Source: an uncultured Prevotella sp. | GTDB lineage: Bacteria; Bacteroidota; Bacteroidia; Bacteroidales; Bacteroidaceae | Direction: 5' to 3' | NCBI GenBank assembly: GCA_944319935.1 | Contig: CALUFM010000001.1 | Location: 434,001 to 498,000, forward strand | Length of the DNA: 64,000 nt | Part shown: positions 36,279 through 44,339 of the stretch, in pieces | How the letters are laid out: each line of letters starts with the position of its first letter | Numbering within the stretch: position 1 is the first letter of the stretch | The notes under the pieces: model-generated | What the model saw: the letters and a program-made list of their open reading frames with translations, nothing else | What the model was told of the DNA's origin: nothing | The model's database searches: none | Made by a program: the position numbers and the translations under genes

Positions 36279-38093
36279 TCAGTTCAACTCAAGTTCCAGC
36301 AGCTCCGCCAACTTCTCAAAAGCCTTGTTGTCGTTTTTCAATTCGTTAAAGCGTTCGCCGTTTGTAAGAATGCGCTTTACCTCGTCCGGTTTTGCCAAGC
36401 GCAAGTTCAGCGTTATCGCGCTGTTTTTCAGCGCAAGCGCAAGCGTGCTTAAAATCCGCCCCTTGATTTTAAGTATGTCGTCAAGCAAAATCTGGTTGTC
36501 CACCACGACTTCCACGTTGGGGAACTCCGTTATCACGGGGGTCATGTTCTTCATCCTCGCGGCTATTCCCGTAAACTGCTGAGGCATACGGTTGCACATG
36601 GCAAGCCATTGTGTCATGAGCTGTTCCTCGGTGAAATCATGCCTTTCGCCGCTGTCTTTTTCTTCCACGCCAGCATCTTCAAACTGGTGTCTCTCCTCCC
36701 CTTTCTGCCTCAGGTTGGCGAAAGTCTTGCCTATCGCCCCAAGCTTCAGCCTCTTCACAGGTGACGCCCCAACTACAGGCTTGGTTTCATCGGCGGATAC
36801 AGTCGTGACAGGGCTGCCGGATGCCGTCACGCCGCTGCCTGGACTTGCAACAGCACGGCCTCCAGCGACCCCGCCTTTCTCGTCACGAGCTTCAGCCTCG
36901 GCCACCTGCTTAACCTCAGTCGGCTTAACGCTCCTTAGTCTTTTGAACAGGGATTTCAATCTCTTAGGGCCGCGCCCGGAGGCCGCGCCCTCGTCGTCAG
37001 GCTGCGTCACCTGCGATATTTCAATCAACGTAAGCTCCACCAAAAGACGCTTGTTGCCGCTCTGGCGGTAGTTTATGTCGCAGTCGTTCATTATCTTCAA
37101 TGCCTTGTACAAGAACTTCGCGGGGCACTTCTTCGCCTGTTCCTTGTAACGCTCAGCCTGCCTTGCGCTGGTTTGCAGCAACGGCAACGTCTGCTCGTCT
37201 TTAGCCATAAGCACATTCCTCACATGCATGGCCAGCCCGCTAATCAGGTGGCTGCCGTCAAAGCCCTTGTTTATAACATTGTTGAGCAAGGCCATCACCT
37301 CGGCCGTCTTATTCTCAAGGCACAAGTCTATGATGTTGAAATAATTGTCGGCATCAAGCACATTGAGGTCTTCGATGACTTTCTGATAGGTTATGTTGCC
37401 TTGGCAGAAACTTGCCGCCTGGTCAAACACCGAGAGTGCGTCCCTCATTCCGCCGTCAGCCTTCTCCGCTATGACGTTCAAGGCTTCCTCCTCGTATGTT
37501 ATGCCCTCGTTCTCGGCCACCATCTTCAACTGCTTAATGATGTTGGGCACGGTCATGCGCTCGAAGTCGTAAATCTGACAACGAGATATGATAGTGGGCA
37601 ATATCTTGTGCTTCTCGGTCGTGGCGAGAATGAAAACGACATGCGACGGCGGCTCCTCAAGCGTCTTCAGGAAAGCGTTGAACGCGGCCGTTGACAGCAT
37701 GTGAACCTCGTCGATGATGAACACCTTATACTTGCCCACCTGCGGCGGTATGCGCGTCTGCTCCATCAGAGCCTTTATATTCTCCACCGAGTTGTTGCTC
37801 GCGGCGTCAAGCTCGAAGATATTGTACGAACGGCCTTCATTGAAAGCCTTGCAACTCTCGCACTCGTTGCACGCCTCACCCTCAGCCGTAGGGTTCTGGC
37901 AGTTGATGGCCTTGGCGAATATGCGCGCACAGGTGGTCTTGCCCACTCCGCGCGGACCGCAGAACAGGTAAGCATGCGCCAGCTTGCCGCTCTTGACGGC
38001 GTTCTTCAGCGTCGTGGTGAGAGCCTCCTGCCCCACCACCGCGTCGAACGAGCCAGGGCGGTACTTGCGCGCCGAAACGATATATTCTTTCAT
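36279..38093 (-). CDS. dnaX: DNA polymerase III subunit gamma/tau
   Basis: This 604-residue clamp-loader ATPase has Walker A GPRGVGKTT (46-54). The zinc cysteines are C65, C75, C78 and C81. DEVHMLSTAAFNAFLKTLEE is followed by the sensor region ATTEKHKILPTIISRC. Residues ~390-470 are a low-complexity linker, and a C-terminal region corresponding to tau follows. The start at 38093 is set by homology (MKEYIVSARKYRP). The promoter TACCTTTG lies only 8 nt before it, so the mRNA has almost no leader. Confidence 0.97.
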   Translation of the reverse strand: MKEYIVSARKYRPGSFDAVVGQEALTTTLKNAVKSGKLAHAYLFCGPRGVGKTTCARIFAKAINCQNPTAEGEACNECESCKAFNEGRSYNIFELDAASNNSVENIKALMEQTRIPPQVGKYKVFIIDEVHMLSTAAFNAFLKTLEEPPSHVVFILATTEKHKILPTIISRCQIYDFERMTVPNIIKQLKMVAENEGITYEEEALNVIAEKADGGMRDALSVFDQAASFCQGNITYQKVIEDLNVLDADNYFNIIDLCLENKTAEVMALLNNVINKGFDGSHLISGLAMHVRNVLMAKDEQTLPLLQTSARQAERYKEQAKKCPAKFLYKALKIMNDCDINYRQSGNKRLLVELTLIEISQVTQPDDEGAASGRGPKRLKSLFKRLRSVKPTEVKQVAEAEARDEKGGVAGGRAVASPGSGVTASGSPVTTVSADETKPVVGASPVKRLKLGAIGKTFANLRQKGEERHQFEDAGVEEKDSGERHDFTEEQLMTQWLAMCNRMPQQFTGIAARMKNMTPVITEFPNVEVVVDNQILLDDILKIKGRILSTLALALKNSAITLNLRLAKPDEVKRILTNGERFNELKNDNKAFEKLAELLELELN

Positions 38094-38101
38094 AGTACCT
38101 G

Positions 38102-38109
38102 CAAAGGTA
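38102..38109 (-). promoter_or_regulatory. -7 promoter element of dnaX
   Basis: TACCTTTG on the minus strand, separated from the ATG by CAGGTACT. Confidence 0.7.
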
Positions 38110-38171
38110 GGCAAATTTAATGAAAAACGGGAAAACTAAAGAAGGATTTAAGAACAAAAAAAGAAAAACAG

Positions 38172-38286
38172 AAAAGATTTGCCACTATTTCCAAATGACA
38201 AATCTTTTATATTTTATTATAATAAGAGTTAAGAAAATATGCTTTTACCTGTTATTTAACACGCACGGCGTATCTTCTTAACTCTT
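38172..38286. terminator. Two hairpins downstream of the DUF2442 gene
   Basis: Arms 38224-38242 and 38268-38286 form a 19-position stem of the AAGARTYAAGAA family, with two G-U pairs. A second stem pairs 38172-38181 with 38199-38208 (AAAAGATTTG with CAAATCTTTT). They separate DUF2442 from the dnaX promoter. Confidence 0.65.
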
Positions 38287-38306
38287 AATTCTTAATCTAA
38301 CTCCGC

Positions 38307-38546
38307 TCACGCTGCAACGCCATTATCATAAAGATATTCCGGCGCAATGTCAATCTTGCCGTTATCCCATTCTAAAGTATCTGTCACAGTAAACTGTTTG
38401 AACAGGGTCAGGTCTTTCAACGGTTTAAATACAGGATATTGTTTAATCACATTTGCCAAATCAACAACCTTTTTTATTCCGTCGTTGAATTTCACCAATA
38501 TACGATAACCGTCCAAATAAGTTGCATCTAAAACTTCAGTCCACAT
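38307..38546 (-). CDS. DUF2442 domain protein
   Basis: This 79-residue protein is a compact beta-rich domain: YRILVKFNDGIKKVVDLANV, then DTLEWDNGKIDIAPEYLYD. This pattern is typical of DUF2442. It begins 7 nt after the DUF4160 reading frame, the standard partner arrangement across bacteria. The pair has been suspected to be toxin-antitoxin or DNA-related modules, but no function is established. The intact promoter is upstream of DUF4160. Confidence 0.85.
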   Translation of the reverse strand: MWTEVLDATYLDGYRILVKFNDGIKKVVDLANVIKQYPVFKPLKDLTLFKQFTVTDTLEWDNGKIDIAPEYLYDNGVAA

Positions 38547-38553
38547 ATCACAA

Positions 38554-38812
38554 TTATTTTAATGGTTCAATCTGATTAGGTTCAAGTCCTTGCGAAGCCC
38601 TTTCCCATGCAGCTTTCAAGTCTTCACGGTGCATACTAACCCATTCTAAAATCAAGCGCACAGCACGTTCAGACATTTCACCTTTTATCTTCCCATTCTC
38701 TATTTCCACTAAAATTCTATCCTTTTTGATAAGTTGCATGAAAATGAGGTGGATTGTGATCCAAAAACCGCATGGTTATCTTTATTCCAAAAAACTCACA
38801 AATAGTCGGCAT
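38554..38812 (-). pseudogene. DUF4160 gene with a +1 frameshift
   Basis: The ATG at 38812 opens MPTICEFFGIKITMRFLDHN plus PPHFHATYQKG and then meets TAG. Moving one base forward at the A5/GG run (about 38725-38730) continues as DRILVEIENGKIKGEMSERA to the stop at 38554. Both halves belong to DUF4160 (HNPPHFH N-terminal, LILEW-MHRE C-terminal), so the intact protein would be ~85 residues. A TACATTTG promoter (38838-38845) still stands in front. It may be a disabled gene, a sequencing slip at the homopolymer or, less likely, a programmed shift. Confidence 0.8.
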
Positions 38813-38837
38813 AAGTATTTAACTTTAATTTCAATCG

Positions 38838-38845
38838 CAAATGTA
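38838..38845 (-). promoter_or_regulatory. -7 promoter element of the DUF4160-DUF2442 pair
   Basis: TACATTTG on the minus strand, 25 nt upstream of the DUF4160 ATG. Confidence 0.6.
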
Positions 38846-38903
38846 ATGATTTAAAATAATGTGTGCAAATTATTCAACTTAAATCAACAAACGACATAAT
38901 AAT

Positions 38904-38946
38904 AATGTGCCTTGCAAATAGTATACAACTATCCACAAGGCACATT
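38904..38946. terminator. Hairpin terminator of asnA
   Basis: Perfect 11-bp stem (AATGTGCCTTG with CAAGGCACATT) just after the asnA stop on the minus strand. Confidence 0.75.
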
Positions 38947-38962
38947 AATTCTTGCCCTTAGT

Positions 38963-40000
38963 TTAAATCACCGCCATGCCCATGCGGGCGCACTCGTCAA
39001 GCATGTCTTGCGGCCACACGCTGGCTTGGATTTCGCCCACATGTGCCTTGTGCAGCAGCACCATGCAGAGGCGGCTCTGCCCTATGCCGCCGCCGATGCT
39101 GAATGGCAGCTCTCCGTTGAGCAGCTTCTTGTGGAAATACAGTTCCTTGCGTGCCTGTTGGCCTGTAATTTCAAGCTGGCGCAACAGGGCTTTACGGTCA
39201 ACACGTATGCCCATCGACGAGAGTTCGACCGCGCGTTCAAGCAAGGGATACCATATCAGGATGTCGCCGTTCAGCCCCCTGCGGCCGTCACTGTTCTCGG
39301 TTGTCCAGTCGTCATAGTCGGGCGCGCGGCCGTCATGCGGTTCGCCGTTTGACAGCTTGCCGCCTATACCTATTATAAATACCGCGCCGTATTCCTTGCA
39401 CGCCAAGTCTTCACGCTCTTTCGCGCTCTTGCCAGGATACCGCTGGAGCAAATCCTCGCTCTCAATGAAATGTATCTCCTCGGGCAAAAAGGGCTTTATT
39501 TCGGGAAAACTCTCACAGACGAGAAACTCGGTGCGGCGTATGGCTGCATAAATACGCCGCACGGTGTCTTTCAGGAAGTCGAGGTTGCGCTGCCCGGCGG
39601 TCATTGCGGCCTCCCAGTCCCACTGGTCAACGTAGAGCGAATGCAGGTTGTCAAGCTCCTCGTCGGCACGTATGGCGTTCATGTCAGCATACACGCCGTA
39701 ACCAGGTTCAATGCCGTATTCGGCCAATGTCAGGCGTTTCCACTTGGCGAGCGAATGCACAACTTCCGCCTGTGCGTCGCCAAGGTCCTTCACGGGGAAC
39801 GTCACCGGGCGCTCCACCCCGTTCAGGTCGTCATTTATGCCGAGGCCTTTCAACACAAAGAGCGGCGCGGTGACGCGGCGCAGCCGCAACTCGGTGGAAA
39901 GGTTCATCTGGAAGAAATCCTTTATCAGTTTTATCCCCTGCTCGGTCTGCCGCCTGTCAAGCAGCGGTTTGTATCCGGCTGGTTTTATCAGTTTGCTCAT
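38963..40000 (-). CDS. asnA: Aspartate--ammonia ligase (asparagine synthetase A)
   Basis: This 345-residue protein is of the class II tRNA-synthetase-like family. It makes asparagine from aspartate, ammonia and ATP. Characteristic segments are LRLRRVTAPLFVLKGLGIND, VVHSLAKWKRLTLAEYG, YADMNAIRADE, and FSIGGGIGQSRLCMVLLHK near the end. It is slightly longer than the 330-residue E. coli enzyme. It is transcribed alone, with a TATCTTTG promoter and a clear terminator. Confidence 0.96.
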   Translation of the reverse strand: MSKLIKPAGYKPLLDRRQTEQGIKLIKDFFQMNLSTELRLRRVTAPLFVLKGLGINDDLNGVERPVTFPVKDLGDAQAEVVHSLAKWKRLTLAEYGIEPGYGVYADMNAIRADEELDNLHSLYVDQWDWEAAMTAGQRNLDFLKDTVRRIYAAIRRTEFLVCESFPEIKPFLPEEIHFIESEDLLQRYPGKSAKEREDLACKEYGAVFIIGIGGKLSNGEPHDGRAPDYDDWTTENSDGRRGLNGDILIWYPLLERAVELSSMGIRVDRKALLRQLEITGQQARKELYFHKKLLNGELPFSIGGGIGQSRLCMVLLHKAHVGEIQASVWPQDMLDECARMGMAVI

Positions 40001-40030
40001 ATTACAGGCATGTTTCGGTTATTCAAGAGG

Positions 40031-40038
40031 CAAAGATA
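40031..40038 (-). promoter_or_regulatory. -7 promoter element of asnA
   Basis: TATCTTTG on the minus strand, 30 nt upstream of the ATG at 40000. Confidence 0.65.
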
Positions 40039-40159
40039 CACAAATTATATCAGAATGCAAATATTATCTCACCAAACATCGCATTTTGTCAACACACATT
40101 CGGCATACAGCAATAAAGACAGCCGCCAGCGATAAGTCTTGTAACACGCTGATATAAAG

Positions 40160-40255
40160 CACATTGCAAAAGGCCGTCTTTTAGACTTCAAAAGATGGCC
40201 TTTCAGCGCGCGTTTCATGGCCTTTCACAACAAGAAAGACGCCCTTCCACAAATC
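40160..40255. repeat. Family 1 repeat (copy f)
   Basis: A 14-position stem lies at 40168-40203 (AAAGGCCGTCTTTT with AAAAGATGGCCTTT). Further units TCATGGCCTTTCACAAC and AAAGACGCCCTTCC follow. It lies in the 469-bp gap 40001-40469, together with the promoters of both flanking genes. Confidence 0.7.
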
Positions 40256-40415
40256 AACACATCCAGGGCTGCATGTCAGCCTGTCGCAAGACAAGTACAC
40301 CTTAATATAATATATGATGCGCCAATACGGCCTTTCAACGGCTTTGAAAAAATTAATAAACATTATATGAACATGGTTTTAATATCCACGAAACCGCATT
40401 GCAACATCCCCAAAG

Positions 40416-40423
40416 TAATTTTG
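40416..40423 (+). promoter_or_regulatory. -7 promoter element of the small secreted protein gene
   Basis: TAATTTTG, followed by a leader of ~42 nt to the ATG at 40470. Confidence 0.65.
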
Positions 40424-40469
40424 CAGCGTGAAAAATAAATAAAATTCACCAATTAAAAATCAAAAGGTT

Positions 40470-40976
40470 ATGTGTAAAAAAGTTGTTGTATTTTTGATGT
40501 TGGTTGGCCTCTGCTTCAGCATGAGTGCCAACGCTGCCGACAAGACTAACGAAACGGCAAACGCCACGTGGACATTCATGGCTGTATCAATAAAGCCTAC
40601 GGCTGAAGAATTGGCCGCAGCCGACCCTGACGCCGACTTCGGCAAAGAAGCAGCTTGCCTGTTTGAGAAGTTGCAAAACCTTTGTGTAAAGCGTGTACCT
40701 GTTGTGCCTGGCGACCCTACCACACGCATCGTATTCTCAAAGGGTGACATTTTCAAGGCCGTCCGCCGCATAGGCAAAGGCCTTGAAGACGACGTAAAAG
40801 ACAAGAACATCAGTGGTGAGGATGCGTCAAAGAAGATGACCCACGTGCTTAACGTAGCCCTCGCGGCCTACTATTCAGAAGATAGCAAGTCGTTTGAAAA
40901 GGCCTTGCGCACAAGCAAGAAAGACCATAACAAGCTGCTTGCCGTGTTCGACAGGGTGTCACTCACAAATTATTAA
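40470..40976 (+). CDS. Small secreted protein of unknown function before the SusC gene
   Basis: This 168-residue protein has a signal peptide (VVVFLMLVGLCFSMSANA). The mature part is mostly helical and Lys/Asp-rich, with two cysteines (KEAACLFEKLQNLCVKR) that could form a disulphide. No enzyme motif or known domain is visible. It has its own promoter and a strong terminator before SusC. It is therefore a separate transcription unit, possibly unrelated to the transporter. Confidence 0.8.
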   Translation: MCKKVVVFLMLVGLCFSMSANAADKTNETANATWTFMAVSIKPTAEELAAADPDADFGKEAACLFEKLQNLCVKRVPVVPGDPTTRIVFSKGDIFKAVRRIGKGLEDDVKDKNISGEDASKKMTHVLNVALAAYYSEDSKSFEKALRTSKKDHNKLLAVFDRVSLTNY

Positions 40977-40987
40977 GACATATAACG

Positions 40988-41043
40988 GCGGTGCGAAACC
41001 TATCAGGACTGAAAGGCTGGTTAGATTTCGCACCGCTTTTTTT
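40988..41043 (+). terminator. Rho-independent terminator
   Basis: Perfect 11-bp stem GCGGTGCGAAA (40988-40998) with TTTCGCACCGC (41026-41036), followed by seven T. Confidence 0.92.
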
Positions 41044-41122
41044 ACGGGTTGTGCCGACAGCCACAAGCTTGTCATCAGCTCTAAGAAAACTCAATGCATT
41101 TCTGTCAATTCAATTATAGCTT

Positions 41123-44100
41123 ATGAAAAAAATCTTTACTTTCGCCGGACTGCTGTGCGTAAGCGTATCGATGTACGCCCAGTCGGTCAAAATCAGCGGA
41201 GTGGTTTCTGACGACATGGGGCCGGCAGCCGGTGCCACCGTCAAAGTGAAAGGAGCGAAAACGGGCACCATCACAGACCTTGACGGCCGCTACACCATCA
41301 ACGCCGACAAAGGCGACATCCTCGTATTCTCATACATAGGGGCGAAAACCGTTGAAAAAAAGGTCGAGGGCAACGTCCTCGACGTATTGTTGGCGGCTGA
41401 CGTGCGTGACATCGACGAAGTGGTGGTTACCGCCATCGGCATCAAGCAAGAGAAGAAAAAGCTTGGTTATACGACCCAGCAGGTTGACGGCGCGGAAATC
41501 GCCGCCGCCGGAAACCTCAACCCCGGAGCGTCGCTGCAAGGCGAAGTGGCCGGCCTGACGGTCTCGATACCTTCAGGCATGTTCCAGTCGCCTACGTTCT
41601 CACTGCGCGGAAAGACACCGCTGATTGTCCTCGACGGCGTACCTATCGAATCAGACCTCTTCGACCTTTCCAGCGAAAACATCGCCAGCGTGAACGTGCT
41701 GAAGGGTACGGCTGCATCGGCCTTGTACGGTGCGCGAGGACGCAACGGCGCAATCATGATTACCACAAAACAGGCCGACAAGGAAGGAGTGGAAATCAAG
41801 TTCTCGACCAAGAACATGGTACAGGCCGGATACACGGCTTTCCCCGAGACTCAGCATGAATACGGAAGCGGCTCGAAAGGCGAATACGCATTCTGGGACG
41901 GCGAAGGCGGAGGCATCTCTGACGACGACATGCAGTGGGGACCGAAGCTTGACGTGGGCAATATGGCACCCCAATGGAACAGCCCGATACGCGACAAGGT
42001 AACAGGAGAGACCATCCCATGGTGGGGAAGCGTAAAAGGCACAATATACGACGACCAGGGCCGCTACGAGCGTGTGCCCATGCCGCTTGTGTCACATGAC
42101 AACATCGGCGACTTCCTTGAAACAGGCTTCATCACCAACAACACCCTCTCGCTGTCGTACAAAGGCGAAAAGGCCCGCGTCTACGTGTTAGGCCAGTACG
42201 CCTACCAGAAAGGCCAGGCACCAACAACATCGCTGCAGAACGGAGGCCTCAACATCAACTCCTCGTTCAACATCACCGACAAGCTGACCCTCGACGCCAT
42301 GATGAACTACAACATGGTGTACTCGCCCAACTTCCCCGACTACGGCTACCATCCCTCAAACTACATGTACAACATCATAGAATGGATGGGCGACGACGTT
42401 GACGGCAAGGAACTTGAAAAGCACCAGTGGGTACCTGGAATGGAGGGCTACAAGCAGGCAAACTACAACTACGCATGGTATAACAACCCGTACTTCGCCA
42501 TCATGCAAAGCCGCCGCAAGCAACGCCGCAACGTGCTGACCGGGCAGCTCAGGCTGAACTATCAGATTCTGCCAGAACTCAGCGTGATGGGACGTGTGTC
42601 CATGCGCAGCAACCGCAACCTCACCGAACACGAGACACCAAAATCATACATGAACTACAGCGACTCTCGCGAAGGCGGATACAAGGTGTGGAACGAGAGC
42701 CAGGACAACGTTGACGCCGACGTCCTGTTGACATACACAAAAAGCCTGATGAGCGACATCAACTTCACCGTGAACGCCGGTTCTTCAGTGTTCTACCGCC
42801 GCTACCGCAACGACTACGCATCAACCGACGGCCTGAACGTGCCCGGAGTGTACTCGCTCAACAACTCAACCGGTTCAATCATCACCTTCGACGCCGACAA
42901 CCCGCTGTGGGGTTCGCGCAGCGAAAAGGAAATCCGAAGCGTCTACGGCTCGGTAAACATCGACCTCTCCAAGTACGCCTACCTCTCTGCTACGGCACGC
43001 AACGACTGGTCTTCGACCATTGCAACCGGCAACAACTCCTACTTCTACCCGTCTGTTGCCATAAGCTCTGTCATCTCCGACTATGTCAAGATGCCTAAGT
43101 TCATCGACTACTTGAAGGTTATGGCATCATGGGCAACCGTGTCAAGCGACCTTGACCCGTACCAAATCCTGCAAGTCTACAACAAGGAGAACTACTGGGG
43201 CAGCAACCCTGTGATGAGCTACCCCTCGGCTCTCGTGAACTACGACATCAAGCCTGAGAAGACAACATCGTGGGAAGTAGGTCTGTCAACATCGTTCTTC
43301 GGCCGCGTTTCCCTTGACTTCAGCTACTACCGAAACATCGACACGAACCAAATTCTCGACATGCTCATATCGCAAGCCTCAGGATTCAACAGCCGCAAAA
43401 TCAACGGCAACAAGTATACCACCAACGGTTTCGAGTTCATGGCCAGCGTAAAAGCCATCGACACAAAAGACTTCAAGTGGGACTTCGACCTCAACGCAAG
43501 CCACAGCGTGCGCAAGCTCACCGAGATTTACGGAGGCGAAGAGTATTTCGGTAACCTGCGTGAGGGAGAGCGCGCCGACGCGTTCTACGCTACGGTATGG
43601 CAGCGCGACCCGTCAGGAACAGTCATTGTTGACGCCAACGGACAGCCCCTGGCCGACCCCTACCAGCGCAACGTAGGCCACTATGAGCCTGACGTACGCC
43701 TCGGAATGCAGAACAGGTTCAAGTACAAGGACTTCACACTCACCATCAACATGAACGCGGCCATAGGTGGTTTGATGTTCTCAAACCTCAGCCCGAAATT
43801 GTGGTGGGGCGGCAAACACCCGAACTCTACGATGTACCGCGATGAGGAATATGCCAACCGCGACGCCGAAGGAAACCCGATACCAGTGTACGTGCCTAAT
43901 GCTGTTACAGTCGTAAGCGGAGAAGCAACATACGACACTCACGGAAACATCATAAGCGACACGCGCGTATTCAAGAAGTTCGACAAGGCCGTTGACTGGC
44001 AGTCATGGTGCCAGAACTATCCTTACCAGGCAACAGTCACAGACAAGATGGACAAGTTCTTCGCCAACACTTTCAGTCGCACATATCTCAAGATAAGCCA

Positions 44101-44308
44101 AATCGCCTTGAGCTATGACTTCAAGAAGCACCTGCCGAAAGACGGATTAGTGAAAGGCCTCACTGCCACCGTATTCTGCAACAACGCCGCTCTTTGGGCG
44201 AAAGCCCCGTGGGTTGACCCCGACATCAGCGGTGACACAGGCGAGAACGATGGCTCAAACGACCCGACAGGACGCTACGTGGGATTTGGTGTGAACCTGA
44301 CATTCTAA
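41123..44308 (+). CDS. SusC/RagA family TonB-linked outer-membrane transporter
   Basis: This 1061-residue protein has a signal peptide (cleavage after VSMYAQ). A carboxypeptidase-regulatory-like domain (~20-100, SGVVSDDMGPAAGATVKVKG) comes next, then the TonB-box region DIDEVVVTAIGIKQEKKKLG. The plug follows (SGMFQSPTFSLRGKTPLIVL, GTAASALYGARGRNGAIMI), and the rest is a large beta-barrel ending in FGVNLTF. SusC proteins import large glycans or other bulky nutrients with a SusD lid. SusD follows 31 bp later, and two secreted phosphoesterases come after it, which suggests a phosphorylated substrate. Confidence 0.97.
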   Translation: MKKIFTFAGLLCVSVSMYAQSVKISGVVSDDMGPAAGATVKVKGAKTGTITDLDGRYTINADKGDILVFSYIGAKTVEKKVEGNVLDVLLAADVRDIDEVVVTAIGIKQEKKKLGYTTQQVDGAEIAAAGNLNPGASLQGEVAGLTVSIPSGMFQSPTFSLRGKTPLIVLDGVPIESDLFDLSSENIASVNVLKGTAASALYGARGRNGAIMITTKQADKEGVEIKFSTKNMVQAGYTAFPETQHEYGSGSKGEYAFWDGEGGGISDDDMQWGPKLDVGNMAPQWNSPIRDKVTGETIPWWGSVKGTIYDDQGRYERVPMPLVSHDNIGDFLETGFITNNTLSLSYKGEKARVYVLGQYAYQKGQAPTTSLQNGGLNINSSFNITDKLTLDAMMNYNMVYSPNFPDYGYHPSNYMYNIIEWMGDDVDGKELEKHQWVPGMEGYKQANYNYAWYNNPYFAIMQSRRKQRRNVLTGQLRLNYQILPELSVMGRVSMRSNRNLTEHETPKSYMNYSDSREGGYKVWNESQDNVDADVLLTYTKSLMSDINFTVNAGSSVFYRRYRNDYASTDGLNVPGVYSLNNSTGSIITFDADNPLWGSRSEKEIRSVYGSVNIDLSKYAYLSATARNDWSSTIATGNNSYFYPSVAISSVISDYVKMPKFIDYLKVMASWATVSSDLDPYQILQVYNKENYWGSNPVMSYPSALVNYDIKPEKTTSWEVGLSTSFFGRVSLDFSYYRNIDTNQILDMLISQASGFNSRKINGNKYTTNGFEFMASVKAIDTKDFKWDFDLNASHSVRKLTEIYGGEEYFGNLREGERADAFYATVWQRDPSGTVIVDANGQPLADPYQRNVGHYEPDVRLGMQNRFKYKDFTLTINMNAAIGGLMFSNLSPKLWWGGKHPNSTMYRDEEYANRDAEGNPIPVYVPNAVTVVSGEATYDTHGNIISDTRVFKKFDKAVDWQSWCQNYPYQATVTDKMDKFFANTFSRTYLKISQIALSYDFKKHLPKDGLVKGLTATVFCNNAALWAKAPWVDPDISGDTGENDGSNDPTGRYVGFGVNLTF

Positions 44309-44339
44309 ACAAACAATGCAAACAAACAAGAAGGAAATC

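Noticed and set aside
38554..38739. Independent 61-codon gene beginning at 38739
   Set aside because: It is the C-terminal half of a frameshifted DUF4160 whose N-terminal half is readable upstream in another frame.
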